NCBI RefSeq assembly: GCF_000757905.1
Contig: NZ_JRLH01000006.1
Length of the DNA stretch: 64,000 nucleotides
Source: Arsenophonus nilaparvatae
GTDB taxonomy: Bacteria > Pseudomonadota > Gammaproteobacteria > Enterobacterales > Enterobacteriaceae
Reading direction: 5' to 3' (one strand)
Under the pieces are notes generated by a model, which saw only the letters and a list, made by a program, of their open reading frames with translations, did no database searches and had not been told where the DNA came from. The translations under genes were made by a program, and so were the position numbers. Positions 1-9,507 of this stretch are shown here, in pieces. Position 1 is the stretch's first letter; each line of letters opens with the position of its first letter.

Positions 1-910
1 CTTTGCCTTGACCTATTTTCTCGCCATTATAACTGTACCAGGCACCCGCTTTTTCAATCAATTTATGCTTCACACCTAGATCAATAAGCTCACTATAGAT
101 ATTAATCCCTTCTCCGTACAAGATTTGAAACTCTGCTTGTTTAAAAGGAGCCGCAACCTTATTTTTTACTACTTTAACGCGAGTTTCGCTACCAATAACT
201 TCTTCACCATTTTTGACGGAACCAATACGTCGGATATCAAGACGCACTGAAGCATAAAATTTTAACGCATTTCCGCCGGTGGTTGTTTCAGGATTGCCAA
301 ACATAACGCCAATTTTCATTCGGATCTGATTAATAAAAATTAATAGTGTATTAGAATTTTTTAAATTTCCGGCTAACTTACGCATCGCTTGACTCATCAT
401 ACGAGCAGCTAGTCCCATATGTGAATCACCAATTTCACCTTCAATTTCAGCTTTTGGTGTTAAAGCTGCTACAGAATCGACAATAATAACATCTACTGCC
501 CCAGACCGTGTTAAAGCGTCACAAATCTCCAGTGCTTGTTCACCCGTATCCGGCTGTGAACAAAGTAAATTATCAATATCAACACCAAGTTTTTTGGCAT
601 AAATAGGATCTAAAGCGTGTTCTGCGTCAATAAATGCACAAGTCTTACCTTCACGTTGAGCTTCCGCAATAACCTGTAATGTTAACGTGGTTTTACCGGA
701 AGATTCTGGGCCATAAATTTCAACAATACGACCTAATGGCAAGCCTCCTGCACCTAAGGCGACATCAAGAGATAATGAACCGGTAGAGACAGTTTCTACA
801 TCCATAGAACGATCTTCACCTAAGCGCATAATTGATCCTTTACCAAATTGCTTTTCAATTTGACCTAATGCGGCAGCGAGTGCTTTCTGTTTGTTTTCAT
901 CAATAGCCAT
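1..910 (-). CDS. recA: Recombinase RecA (3' end outside the window)
   Basis: RecA forms ATP-dependent filaments on single-stranded DNA, promotes strand exchange and triggers LexA self-cleavage in the SOS response. About 303 of the usual ~350 residues are present. The reading frame runs open to base 1, so the C-terminus is missing. The N-terminus (MAIDENKQKALAAALGQIEK) is essentially the enterobacterial sequence. The Walker A motif GPESSGKTT follows at about residues 66-74, and the last visible part reads AWYSYNGEKIGQGK. The start is the ATG at 910-908. A consensus promoter with an SOS box lies upstream at 987-1014. Upstream on the same strand is pncC, the usual neighbour of recA. Confidence 0.98.
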   Translation of the reverse strand, partial: MAIDENKQKALAAALGQIEKQFGKGSIMRLGEDRSMDVETVSTGSLSLDVALGAGGLPLGRIVEIYGPESSGKTTLTLQVIAEAQREGKTCAFIDAEHALDPIYAKKLGVDIDNLLCSQPDTGEQALEICDALTRSGAVDVIIVDSVAALTPKAEIEGEIGDSHMGLAARMMSQAMRKLAGNLKNSNTLLIFINQIRMKIGVMFGNPETTTGGNALKFYASVRLDIRRIGSVKNGEEVIGSETRVKVVKNKVAAPFKQAEFQILYGEGINIYSELIDLGVKHKLIEKAGAWYSYNGEKIGQGK

Positions 911-986
911 TGTTTAACTCCCCCGAGCAATGAAGTGAAGATAATACTTCACTGCAGATAAGACGATTTGATATCGGTTGTTGATA

Positions 987-1014
987 ATTATACTGTATAA
1001 CCATCCAGTATCAA
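987..1014 (-). promoter_or_regulatory. recA promoter with overlapping LexA (SOS) box
   Basis: Read on the minus strand, a -35 TTGATA (1014-1009) and a -10 TATAAT (992-987) are separated by 16 bases. Between and over them lies a CTG-N10-CAG LexA operator (plus-strand 991-1010, TACTGTATAACCATCCAGTA). The arrangement is nearly the same as in the E. coli recA promoter. It starts directly after the pncC stop codon, so recA has its own SOS-controlled promoter. Confidence 0.92.
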
Positions 1015-1015
1015 G

Positions 1016-1531
1016 TTAATTTTTGATTATTTCTTTCAATAGTGTTGTTAATGAAAATATCACAGCTTGGCGTCGGATCTGAATACGATCGCCTTTAAAC
1101 AAGCAACAACGAGTTACTATCCTTGCAACAGAAAGAGATTTGCAAGCAAAACCAAACCAAACTGTACCAACCGGTTTTTCATCAGTACCACCACCAGGGC
1201 CGGCAATACCGCTAACTGAAACCGCAAAATCAGCATTAGCCCTAGCTAACGCTCTTTCTGCCATCTCTATGACAACTTGTTCACTAACAGCACCATATTT
1301 ATGCAACGTATTTTTACTCACACCTAGCATATCATGCTTAGCTTCATTACTATAAGTAACAAAACCTCGCTGAAAATAGGCAGAACTACCTGAAATATCA
1401 GTAATGACTTTAGCAATCCATCCTCCTGTACATGACTCTGCACAAGTTATTGTTTTACCCTGTTTCTTTAGGCTATTAGCAAGATTATTACTTAATTCAT
1501 AGAGCAGCTGCTCACTATTCATTTTAGCCAT
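1016..1531 (-). CDS. pncC: Nicotinamide-nucleotide amidase PncC (CinA C-terminal type)
   Basis: PncC deamidates nicotinamide mononucleotide to nicotinate mononucleotide in pyridine-nucleotide salvage. It is cytosolic. The 171-residue frame matches the ~165-residue family, with the hallmark stretches TCAESCTGGWIAK, SNEAKHDMLGV, SVSGIAGPGG and EKPVGTVWF. Its ATG shares one base with the lplT stop (TAATG). A second in-frame ATG at 1522 sits about 11 bases behind the AGGA and aligns better with the E. coli start, so 168 residues is equally possible. It lies just upstream of recA, as in many enterobacteria. Confidence 0.95.
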   Translation of the reverse strand: MAKMNSEQLLYELSNNLANSLKKQGKTITCAESCTGGWIAKVITDISGSSAYFQRGFVTYSNEAKHDMLGVSKNTLHKYGAVSEQVVIEMAERALARANADFAVSVSGIAGPGGGTDEKPVGTVWFGFACKSLSVARIVTRCCLFKGDRIQIRRQAVIFSLTTLLKEIIKN

Positions 1532-2739
1532 TATCCTTTTTCATACATCTTGCGATATAGATACCAAATCCAGAGGATGCCAATTGCTACTGCAAAGGTT
1601 ATACCAAACACTATTCCTATCGTAATAATAGAAATACCTGTTTTGAGCGCTAATGAATAAAAACCCAAGATAATTAGCATAGTGGTATTTTCACTTAAAT
1701 TCTGAATAGCGACAGCATTACCTGCACCAATCGTCTGTTTGCCTTTTTCTTGTAGCAAAGCATTAAGCGAAACAATAAATAAACCACCTAAAACACCTAA
1801 TATAATAAGGATCAAATAAGTAGAAAAAAGATGTTGTTGCATTGATAAAATAATAATTATCACACCAATAAAGATCCCTACCGGCATACAACGACTAACT
1901 TTATTGAGTGTAATGATATGTGCCGCAAATCCGGCACCAATGATGATACCTATTGCCACCACCCCATTCAGCAATGTAGGTGTAGTATTATCGGTAATAT
2001 TAAGTGCTATTGGCACCCAGAGCACTAATAAAAAACGCAGTGTTACACCGGCGCCCCAAAAAAGACTAGTACCAATTAAAGAAAATCGCCCACCATGATC
2101 ACGCCAAAGTGTTTTAAATAGACCAATAAAATTCAAAATTAGCTGGCGAAAAACCCATTTTTGTTTATTTTTAGCGGGCACTAATCGAGGAATATATAAA
2201 TTAATCACCACCGCAATTACATAAAACAGGACACACATAGCTAAAGCAAATAACAGATCGATATCGGCAAAAAAACCACCCGCAACAGAACCAAACAAAA
2301 TTGCCGCTATTGTCGAAGCTTCGATAAAACCATTTGCTTTAACTAAATTATTGCCAGTAGTGAGCTCAGCTAAGATGCCATATTTTGCTGGCGAGTAAGC
2401 TGCTGCACCAATACCAACTAAACCATAGCAGAGAAAAGGATCCAGTCCTAATAGAATGCCTACCGCTCCGATCAACTTACTAATATTAGCTAATAACATG
2501 ACCCGACCTTTAGCAAAACAATCTGCTATTTGTCCCACAAAAGGCGCTAATATAATATAAGTAAAAACAAACACCACTTGTAAGATAGGTTGGCTCCAGT
2601 CGGGATAAAGCTTGGCTTTGAGTTGCGCTAAAATGACAAATAATAGGGCATTATCAGCAAAAGCAGAAAAAAATTGAGATAAGAGTAGCGCTTTTATACC
2701 TCTAGTTAATAGCGGCGGCGATACTATTAAATCTTTCAT
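1531..2739 (-). CDS. lplT: Lysophospholipid transporter LplT
   Basis: LplT is an inner-membrane major-facilitator protein. It flips lysophosphatidylethanolamine inward for re-acylation by Aas. The protein is about 402 residues (family ~397) with about 12 hydrophobic segments. Conserved stretches include GVGAAAYSPAKYGIL, ASTIAAILFGSVAGG and SLFWGAGVTLRFLLVLWVP. The preferred start is ATG 2739, overlapping the aas TGA by one base (TGATG) and preceded by GAGGAG; a TTG at 2742 is also in frame. Coupling to aas fits the shared pathway. Confidence 0.96.
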   Translation of the reverse strand: MKDLIVSPPLLTRGIKALLLSQFFSAFADNALLFVILAQLKAKLYPDWSQPILQVVFVFTYIILAPFVGQIADCFAKGRVMLLANISKLIGAVGILLGLDPFLCYGLVGIGAAAYSPAKYGILAELTTGNNLVKANGFIEASTIAAILFGSVAGGFFADIDLLFALAMCVLFYVIAVVINLYIPRLVPAKNKQKWVFRQLILNFIGLFKTLWRDHGGRFSLIGTSLFWGAGVTLRFLLVLWVPIALNITDNTTPTLLNGVVAIGIIIGAGFAAHIITLNKVSRCMPVGIFIGVIIIILSMQQHLFSTYLILIILGVLGGLFIVSLNALLQEKGKQTIGAGNAVAIQNLSENTTMLIILGFYSLALKTGISIITIGIVFGITFAVAIGILWIWYLYRKMYEKG

Positions 2740-4885
2740 CAAGACTCCTCATCCGCGATTTTTTTTAACGCCACAAAATCCGGTTTTCCACTACCAAGTA
2801 CAGGAAATGTTTTTAGGTAGCGAATATCTCTTGGTACCGCTAATTCAGGTAAGCCTTTTTCTTTTGCTGCCGCTAATAATCGACGACGATCTAATGTGTT
2901 ATCGGTGGTATATAAGATCAGGCTTTCACCTTTATTATTGGTAGTTTTGATAACCACGCCATGCTGAGCATGGGGTGATAAACTGCCAGCAAGATGCTCG
3001 ACTGTTTCTAGTGAAACCATTTCACCTGCTAGTTTTGCAAAACGTTTTGCTCTACCACGGATAATACAATAATCATCATTATCAAGTTCAACAATATCAC
3101 CGGTATCATACCATCCCTCCTCATTCTCTCCTTGGCTGTTTTTGGCATGAGGCGATTCTAAATGATTAGGATCCTCGACTCGTAAATAACCTTTCATGAC
3201 ATTTGGGCCACGTAACTGTAAACGGCCGGCTTTCTCGATACCTGACACCGGCAGTAGTCTGGTTTCAATACCAGGTAAAATTTGACCAACAGTATCAACT
3301 TTAGCCGCCATAGGAACGTTGATTGATACAATGGGGGCGCATTCGGTCACGCCATAGCCTTCAAGTATTCGGATACCGAATTTGTCGAACCAAATTTTTT
3401 TTGTGCTTTCAATAAGTTTTTCTGCCCCTGCAACAACATAACGCACGCGCGCAAAATCATAAGGGTGAGCAAAACGGGCATAATGTGCCAGAAAAGTAGG
3501 AGTAGCAAAAAGTACTGTGCAATTTTTGTCATAAACCAACTCTGGGATCACCCGATAATGTAGTGGACTAGGATAAAGCAAGACATGACTACCTGAAAAA
3601 ATAGGAATAAATAAACCTACCGTCAGCCCAAAAGCATGGAAAAGCGGTAATGCGGACATAAATCGATCTTTAGGGGTAAAATCAGCCACTGTTTTAACTT
3701 GCTCTACATTAGCCAATAAACTGGTATGGCTATGAACTACCCCTTTAGGCGTTCCCTCCGATCCTGAGGTAAAAAGGATCAATGCCGCATCATCTGGTTT
3801 TACTGGTATAAGCGCCTTTTTTGGCAATAGTAAGTGATATAGGATCCATTTTTTATCTTGCCAAGTCAGGGTATTTTGCAGATCTTCTAAAAAAATCCAA
3901 TTGACTTCAGTAACCTGTTCAGGCAAATGTGATAACTTACCTTTTTCAATAAACTGACGAGAACTAAAAATTGTTTTAATGGATGCCGCTTTGATGGCAT
4001 TTTTTAAGCCATTGCTACCAGCAGTATAATTCATCATGGCAGGGATCCGGCCACGTAATATTGCGCCAAAAATAGTAGCCGCCGTCATTGTTGCATTAGG
4101 TAAAAGTAAACCGACATGCTCATGTTGTTTGGTATAACGTTCAATAATAAGCCCAGCCGCTAAGGTTTTCTTGAGAAAACTTTGATAGCTGTCTTCTTTA
4201 AAACTAATATCTTCGATACAACCCGTGAAACGGCCAAAACGTTTCATCGCAGCAAAATAAGCTTCCATTAATGTTTGCTGGCAACGGCTATGCAATCGAG
4301 CCTCTTTCATAATCTTATAAAGTTGTGCTCCCGCCAGCCGACGACGGTCTGCCGCTCGTTTCGCCTCAGGCATGGTAATTTTTGTTGCTGGTAAAATCGT
4401 TAATGTTATTTTAGGAAAATATTTAAGCTTAAAAATGCCGTTCAACCGACTGAAATAACTTAATTCAGGTCCATCAATTCTAATCGGAATAACTTTAGCA
4501 GCTGTTTTTGCCGCCACAAAAGCAGCACCATCATAAATTTTCATCAGTGAACCATGAACGCTAATTCTTCCTTCAGGAAAAATGACGATCGGACGCCCTT
4601 TTTCTATTTCTCTAACTAAAGTTCGAATAGCCATTGGGTTGGCAGGATCAAGCGGAACAACATCGGCATAGGGTTTTAATAATTTAATAAAGCGTGGTGT
4701 GCCGATAGATGAATAAACAGCAAAAAGCGGGCGAATAGGTAAAAAAAGAGCGAGTAGGATCCCATCTAAAAAAGAGACATGATTAGGTGTTATTAAACAT
4801 CGCTCATATTCTTTAAGTTTTATTTCACCAACCACAGTCACGCGAAAAAAAACTGGAATATTGCGCGCAATAATTTTATCAGCAT
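2739..4885 (-). CDS. aas: Aas acyltransferase / acyl-ACP synthetase, N-terminal homopolymer frameshift
   Basis: Aas re-acylates lysophosphatidylethanolamine at the inner membrane. It has an N-terminal acyltransferase (NHVSFLDG, then FPEGRIS) and a C-terminal AMP-forming ligase (LILFTSGSEGTPKG, EGYGVTECAP, WYDTGDIV, GRAKRFAKLAGEM). The open frame runs from 4841 (a GTG with no ribosome site) to 2739 and gives 700 residues. The natural start is ATG 4885 with AAGGAAAGAG upstream. Its frame meets TGA after a run of eight T (minus strand; A's at 4845-4852). With nine T's the peptide would read through into RVTVVGEIK and align fully with Aas. This may be a real 1-base deletion, transcriptional slippage, or a sequence error. 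Confidence 0.93.
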
Positions 4886-4967
4886 ATCTCTTTCCTTACT
4901 CCTTAATGTTATTGATCATTTTAGAGTACATCTTTCACCGAAGATGACTAACATAGCAAAATTGAGA

Positions 4968-5489
4968 TCATACAAAGTATTTTTTATCGTTTTGCAAAAA
5001 ATGGTCTATTTGGTAAACAATTTTTGTCGTCGGTAAGTCGGCATCAATAATGTAATCAGCGGTATCTAAATAGTAACCTTCTCTTTCATTCATTACTTCA
5101 GCTATCTCTTCTGCTAAGGGCTTACCTGTTAATGTTGGTCGTTGTGAAATTTCAGGATCAGCAGACAGACGCCTAATCAATACATCAGATGGAGCTTGTA
5201 AATAAATAATACAGCCATTTTTTTTCATAAAATCACGATTTTCTTTCAGTAAAATAATCCCTCCTCCCGTTGAGATCACTGAGTTTGGCTGTTGTATTGA
5301 TCGCAACACGCTGGACTCCAAATCACGAAAGCAATCCCAACCATCTCGTTCAACTAACTAGGCAATACTTATTTTAGCATTTTGTTTAACTAACAAATCG
5401 GTATCAAAAAAATGACACATCCTAGATTCAGCTAACGTTCTTCCTACTGTTGTCTTCCCTGCACCTCTTGGTCCAATAAGATAAAGCAT
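4968..5489 (-). pseudogene. aroL: Shikimate kinase AroL interrupted by an amber codon
   Basis: AroL phosphorylates shikimate in the chorismate pathway. Reading from ATG 5489 gives MLYLIGPRGAGKTTVGRTLAE, including the Walker A loop, then DTDLL. Codon 44 is TAG (5360-5358), where E. coli AroL has Glu in the AEIVERE segment. The same frame then continues without another lesion through RDGWDCFRDLE, STGGGIILL and QRPTLTGKPLAEEI to TGA at 4968. Total length, 174 codons including the internal stop and terminator, fits AroL. One substitution (GAG to TAG) would explain it. AroK elsewhere could cover the reaction. Confidence 0.9.
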
Positions 5490-5593
5490 ATCAAGTCGTC
5501 CTAATCGATAATTTATTTAATTAGTTAGAATATATATGTCAGCTTACAAGCGAGATTTAAAATTTACAAAAGTAAAAATTCTAAATTTCCACG

Positions 5594-5626
5594 ATTAAAA
5601 TAAAGCCACACAACAACAGTGTGGCT
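5594..5626 (-). terminator. Rho-independent terminator of proBA
   Basis: An 8-bp perfect stem (AGCCACAC / GTGTGGCT, 5604-5626) with a 7-base loop is followed on the minus strand by TTTATTTTA. It lies 22 bases after the proA stop codon. Confidence 0.85.
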
Positions 5627-5648
5627 CAAAAAATCGTGAAGTAATGAC

Positions 5649-6905
5649 TCAAGAACGTGTTAAATTATCTCCATAACCAATCCATTTATAGGTTGTTAAT
5701 GCATCTAATCCCATCGGACCTCTTGCATGTAGTTTTTGTGTGCTTACCGCAACCTCTGCACCTAAACCAAATTGTCCGCCATCTGTAAATCGCGTACTGG
5801 CATTAACATAAACCGCCGCAGAATCAACGCGCTGAACAAAATAATCAGCTTGTTGAATTGATTGGGTCAAAATAGCATCAGAATGGGCCGTTCCATAATC
5901 CCGAATGTGATTAATCGCAGCATCGATATCGTTGACGACTGTAACGTTAACATCAAGCGATAACCATTCATCACGGTAATTCTGCTCCAACACTTCAACA
6001 ACGCTTGCCGGGCTTGACTTTAAATAGGACATTGCATGCCGACTGGCATGTAGAGTCACATTTTGCTCAGCCATTTTCTCAGCCAAAAGCGGTAGAAATG
6101 TAGCTGCAATACTTTTATGAACTAATAACGTTTCCAATGAATTACATGCACTTGGGCGCTGCACTTTAGCATTCACGATCAGTGGTAGTGCTTTGTTAAA
6201 ATCAATATGCTGATCGACATAAATATGACAGACACCAATACCACCAGTGATCACTGGGATGGTTGATTGTTCACGGCATAGCTTATGTAAACCTGCTCCA
6301 CCACGCGGGATCAACATATCTACATAGCGATCCATTTTCAGCAATTGGGTTACTAATTTTCTGTCTGGATCATCAATAGATTGAACCGCTGCCTGTGGAA
6401 TATCATTTTGTTGCAACGCTTGCTGAATAACTTTAACGATTGCTTGATTAGTCTGTGAGGTCTCTTTACCACCACGTAAAATTACCGCATTACCGGTTTT
6501 CAAACATAACGAGGCAACATCGATCGTTACATTCGGACGCGCTTCATAAATAACACCAATCACGCCCAGTGGAACACATCGACGTTGTATATTTAAGCCA
6601 TTATCTAATAAGCCGCCATCGAGTATACGTCCAACCGGATCAACTAATTGACATACCTTTCTTACATCATTCGCAATAGCATCTAATCGCTCAACAGTTA
6701 GCAATAGTCTGTCTTGCATAGCTGCATTCATATGGCCAGCTTTTGCGGCTTCCATATCCTTAGCATTAGCAGCTAAAATTGCATCACTCTGTTGTTGCAG
6801 GCAATCAGCTATATCCATTAAGACATTATTTTTCTGTTTTGTATTTAACCCTGCCAGGTACCATGAAGCTTGTTTAGCCGCTTTGCCTATTTTTTCCAAC
6901 ATCAT
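5649..6905 (-). CDS. proA: Gamma-glutamyl phosphate reductase ProA
   Basis: ProA reduces gamma-glutamyl phosphate to glutamate semialdehyde with NADPH, the second step of proline synthesis, and works with ProB. The 417-418 residues match the family. VPLGVIGVIYEARPNVT, ILRGGKET, ITGGIGVCHIYVD and the catalytic-cysteine region (PSACNSLETLLV) are present. Two start codons overlap the proB stop: ATG 6905 (4-base overlap) and ATG 6902. This is tighter than in E. coli and points to translational coupling. Confidence 0.97.
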   Translation of the reverse strand: MMLEKIGKAAKQASWYLAGLNTKQKNNVLMDIADCLQQQSDAILAANAKDMEAAKAGHMNAAMQDRLLLTVERLDAIANDVRKVCQLVDPVGRILDGGLLDNGLNIQRRCVPLGVIGVIYEARPNVTIDVASLCLKTGNAVILRGGKETSQTNQAIVKVIQQALQQNDIPQAAVQSIDDPDRKLVTQLLKMDRYVDMLIPRGGAGLHKLCREQSTIPVITGGIGVCHIYVDQHIDFNKALPLIVNAKVQRPSACNSLETLLVHKSIAATFLPLLAEKMAEQNVTLHASRHAMSYLKSSPASVVEVLEQNYRDEWLSLDVNVTVVNDIDAAINHIRDYGTAHSDAILTQSIQQADYFVQRVDSAAVYVNASTRFTDGGQFGLGAEVAVSTQKLHARGPMGLDALTTYKWIGYGDNLTRS

Positions 6906-8011
6906 TTACTCACTATCATATCGTCACGGTGAACAGCAACAGCACCATACTCATAACCCAAAATTCGATTAATTTCTTGCGAATGATATCCTGCGATTAG
7001 GCGTAAAGCATCGCTATTATAATGAGTCACCCCATGCGCTAAATCTTTGCCTAATAAATTAAGAATACGCACAACGTCGCCGCGCGAAAAATTACCACTA
7101 ATTTTCTTTATTCCTTTTGGTAATAATGAGCTGCCTTTTTGCTGGATAGCCAAAGCAGCACCCTCATCGACAACAATTTCACCCGCCAGAGGCGCGCCAA
7201 AAATCCACCGTTTTCGGTTTTCCATCGGCGTTTTTAAGCGATGAAATTTTGTTCCTACTTGCAGACCTTCGAGCACATTTGCGATCACATTAGGCTTATC
7301 ACCGGCGGCAATAATCACTTCAATTCCCGCTCGGCCAGCAATGCCCGCTGCTTGCAACTTTGTTGCCATTCCACCAGTGCCTAAACCGGTCACACTATCA
7401 CCTGCCATGCATCTTAGTTCATCATTAATATCATGAACTTCAGTGATCAATTGTGCATTTGGATTGTTGCGTGGATCTGCGGTATACAGTCCCTCGATAT
7501 CCGTTAATAATAGTAACTTATCCGCATCAGCTAAAATTGCAACCAATGCCGATAAATTATCATTATCACCAACTTTAATTTCGGCTGTCGCAACGGCATC
7601 ATTTTCATTGATAACAGGAATAATACGGTTATCCAATAACGCTTGTAATGTGTCGCGTGCATTCAAAAAACGTTCGCGATCTTCAATATCAGCTCGGGTC
7701 AATAACATCTGACCAATATGAATACCATAAATGGAAAACAACCGTTCCCAAAGTTGGATCAGATGGCTTTGCCCAACCGCCGCGAGTAATTGTTTCGAAG
7801 CAATTGTTTCAGGTAATGTTGGATAACCTAAATGCGCTCGACCAGCAGTAATTGCACCCGAAGTGACAATGATAATGTGGTGACCTTTTTCATGCTGCTG
7901 TGCGCATTGTCGCACTAATTCAACAATACGAGCCTGATCCAAACAACGCGATCCACCCGTTAATACACTTGTTCCTAATTTTATCACCAAAGTTTGGCTA
8001 TTGTTCATCAT
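6902..8011 (-). CDS. proB: Glutamate 5-kinase ProB
   Basis: ProB phosphorylates glutamate, the committed and proline-inhibited step of proline synthesis. The 369 residues comprise an amino-acid kinase domain (VIKLGTSVLTGGSR, VTSGAITAG, INENDAVAT, VGDNDNLSA, GTGGMATKLQAA) and a C-terminal PUA domain (about residues 275-360). The start could be ATG 8011 or ATG 8008; the latter aligns with E. coli MSDSQTL. A 39-bp tandem duplication lies just upstream. Confidence 0.97.
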   Translation of the reverse strand: MMNNSQTLVIKLGTSVLTGGSRCLDQARIVELVRQCAQQHEKGHHIIIVTSGAITAGRAHLGYPTLPETIASKQLLAAVGQSHLIQLWERLFSIYGIHIGQMLLTRADIEDRERFLNARDTLQALLDNRIIPVINENDAVATAEIKVGDNDNLSALVAILADADKLLLLTDIEGLYTADPRNNPNAQLITEVHDINDELRCMAGDSVTGLGTGGMATKLQAAGIAGRAGIEVIIAAGDKPNVIANVLEGLQVGTKFHRLKTPMENRKRWIFGAPLAGEIVVDEGAALAIQQKGSSLLPKGIKKISGNFSRGDVVRILNLLGKDLAHGVTHYNSDALRLIAGYHSQEINRILGYEYGAVAVHRDDMIVSK

Positions 8012-8047
8012 GCTTCTGCCATTAACTCTCTATAACAATAAATATTT

Positions 8048-8125
8048 ATGTATAAGAATTTCAAAAATAATTTAACGAAAAATTAAATGTATAAGAATTT
8101 CAAAAATAATTTAACGAAAAATTAA
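8048..8125. repeat. Two tandem copies of a 39-bp unit upstream of proB
   Basis: Positions 8048-8086 and 8087-8125 are exact copies of an AT-rich unit beginning ATGTATAAGAATTTC. The repeat occupies the proB leader/promoter region. There are only two copies and no spacer, so it is not a CRISPR. It may be a slippage duplication and could duplicate promoter elements. Confidence 0.95.
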
Positions 8126-8229
8126 CATTAATTATTAAGCAGCATAACGGGTATCAAACGTGATTTTTTTCTTTTTGAGGCGAGAGAAAGATTTGTCAAT
8201 AAGCGGTAATGATGTTTTTATGAACAATA

Positions 8230-9507
8230 TGAGTTAACTTTGTACAATTGAGTGGATTTTAAGTAGATCTCCCCTTACCCCAAAAAGGGGACGTAACGCA
8301 TTCGAGCAATCTCTAAAGCATGATCGACTAATTGAGCTATCCTCAATCCTTCGATAAAACGAGAAAATTTCATCCTGCCACCACAAAGAATGCAACTAAA
8401 CGGATCGACTCCTAAAAACCGCTGGCTTAGCAGGGTAAAAGTCATCGAACGTTTTCTTTTGAATGCCGATTGTCCCACTGCTTTTCTAACAATATCGAGT
8501 AATTTTCCCACCACTCGATTTGCCAAAAAACCAAAATAACGGATCATCCGAAAATGTTTCTCGGGGATCTGTTTGATAAGCCGTAAAATTAATTCTTTCT
8601 GGGTTAAATCTAAATTTTTATAATGACCGGTATTATGGTCGAAAAACCGCAACGTAATGCGACTTCCTCCATCATAATGCGCTAGCCTTGCGCCAGAGAC
8701 TGGCGGTTTCTTCAGGTAACGCCCAATATACTTTGCTGTTTTTTGGGCATTGGATGTCGGGTCGGCAAAATAAACATGCCAATAATCTTTACCTTCAGCA
8801 TTTTTCCCTGCATTCAGAATAAACCGCTTCCACTCATCATAATCTCTTATGTGCTGTAAACTTTCAGGTAGGTAAATTTTCCCCCAGACAGAAAGAAGAT
8901 ATTGTCGAATATTCCACATCCAACGTTTTCTGACTTTAGCGAGGTCAAATTGCATCGACTTCCATTTTTCATTTTGATTGATGCCGCCCATTGTCCATGA
9001 GAGATGAATATGCGTGTTCCAGTTTAGTTTTCTCCCATAGGTATGTAGCGCACCAAAAATACCCATTGTTAATCCCCGTTTTTTTGCTGCATAAAGTAAA
9101 TTGTCCGCAGCAAACGGGAACAGTTTCCCTAGTAACCATCGATTCAATTCAAAGAGAAGCCAAAGACTATCCGGCATCGTAAACGTACCATGTTGCCATT
9201 CGACATCCGGTAAACGCATTATATTTGTGTCTATCCAAGTATCCGTGGCTTTTGTTCCACAGGATGGACAACCTCGTCCCTTGCAGGTAAAACAAACTAA
9301 CTTCTGATGAGCACAATCTTCATTTTCACAACAGTATTGACGGAACCCCATCATCGTTGTGCCACAGGCTAACATTTTTGTTACCACCTCGATTTCAATA
9401 TCTCTCAGTTGGGTAGTTTCCATGATCGCCGCCCATGCATTATTCCGCTCAAAAAGCAATTTTAACGGTTTGGGTTGAAAATCAGCTCTCATCGGGAAGT
9501 TAACTCA
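8230..9507 (-). mobile_element. IS91-family insertion sequence (approximate limits)
   Basis: A single HUH-type transposase gene is flanked by an 11-bp inverted match: TGAGTTAACTT (8230-8240) and AAGTTAACTCA (9497-9507). The limits are set by that match and are uncertain, because IS91 elements end in ori/ter sequences rather than classical inverted repeats. A GAAC tetranucleotide, an IS91-type target, lies at 8222-8225. The element sits between proB and crl, where E. coli has phoE. Confidence 0.6.
8275..9492 (-). CDS. IS91-family (Y2/HUH) transposase
   Basis: This is a rolling-circle transposase of 405 residues. An N-terminal zinc ribbon (CCENEDC, then CFTCKGRGCPSC, about residues 54-77) precedes the metal-binding HUH motif NTHIHLS (about residue 160). 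The tyrosine motif YIGRYLKKPP follows at about residue 257, and a second Cys pair (CILCGG) lies near the end. The gene looks intact. A CCCC/GGGG hairpin overlaps its stop codon. Activity cannot be judged from one copy. Confidence 0.9.
   Translation of the reverse strand: MRADFQPKPLKLLFERNNAWAAIMETTQLRDIEIEVVTKMLACGTTMMGFRQYCCENEDCAHQKLVCFTCKGRGCPSCGTKATDTWIDTNIMRLPDVEWQHGTFTMPDSLWLLFELNRWLLGKLFPFAADNLLYAAKKRGLTMGIFGALHTYGRKLNWNTHIHLSWTMGGINQNEKWKSMQFDLAKVRKRWMWNIRQYLLSVWGKIYLPESLQHIRDYDEWKRFILNAGKNAEGKDYWHVYFADPTSNAQKTAKYIGRYLKKPPVSGARLAHYDGGSRITLRFFDHNTGHYKNLDLTQKELILRLIKQIPEKHFRMIRYFGFLANRVVGKLLDIVRKAVGQSAFKRKRSMTFTLLSQRFLGVDPFSCILCGGRMKFSRFIEGLRIAQLVDHALEIARMRYVPFLG

Noticed and set aside
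8048..8125. CRISPR array
   Set aside because: There are only two abutting copies with no spacers and no cas genes in the window.
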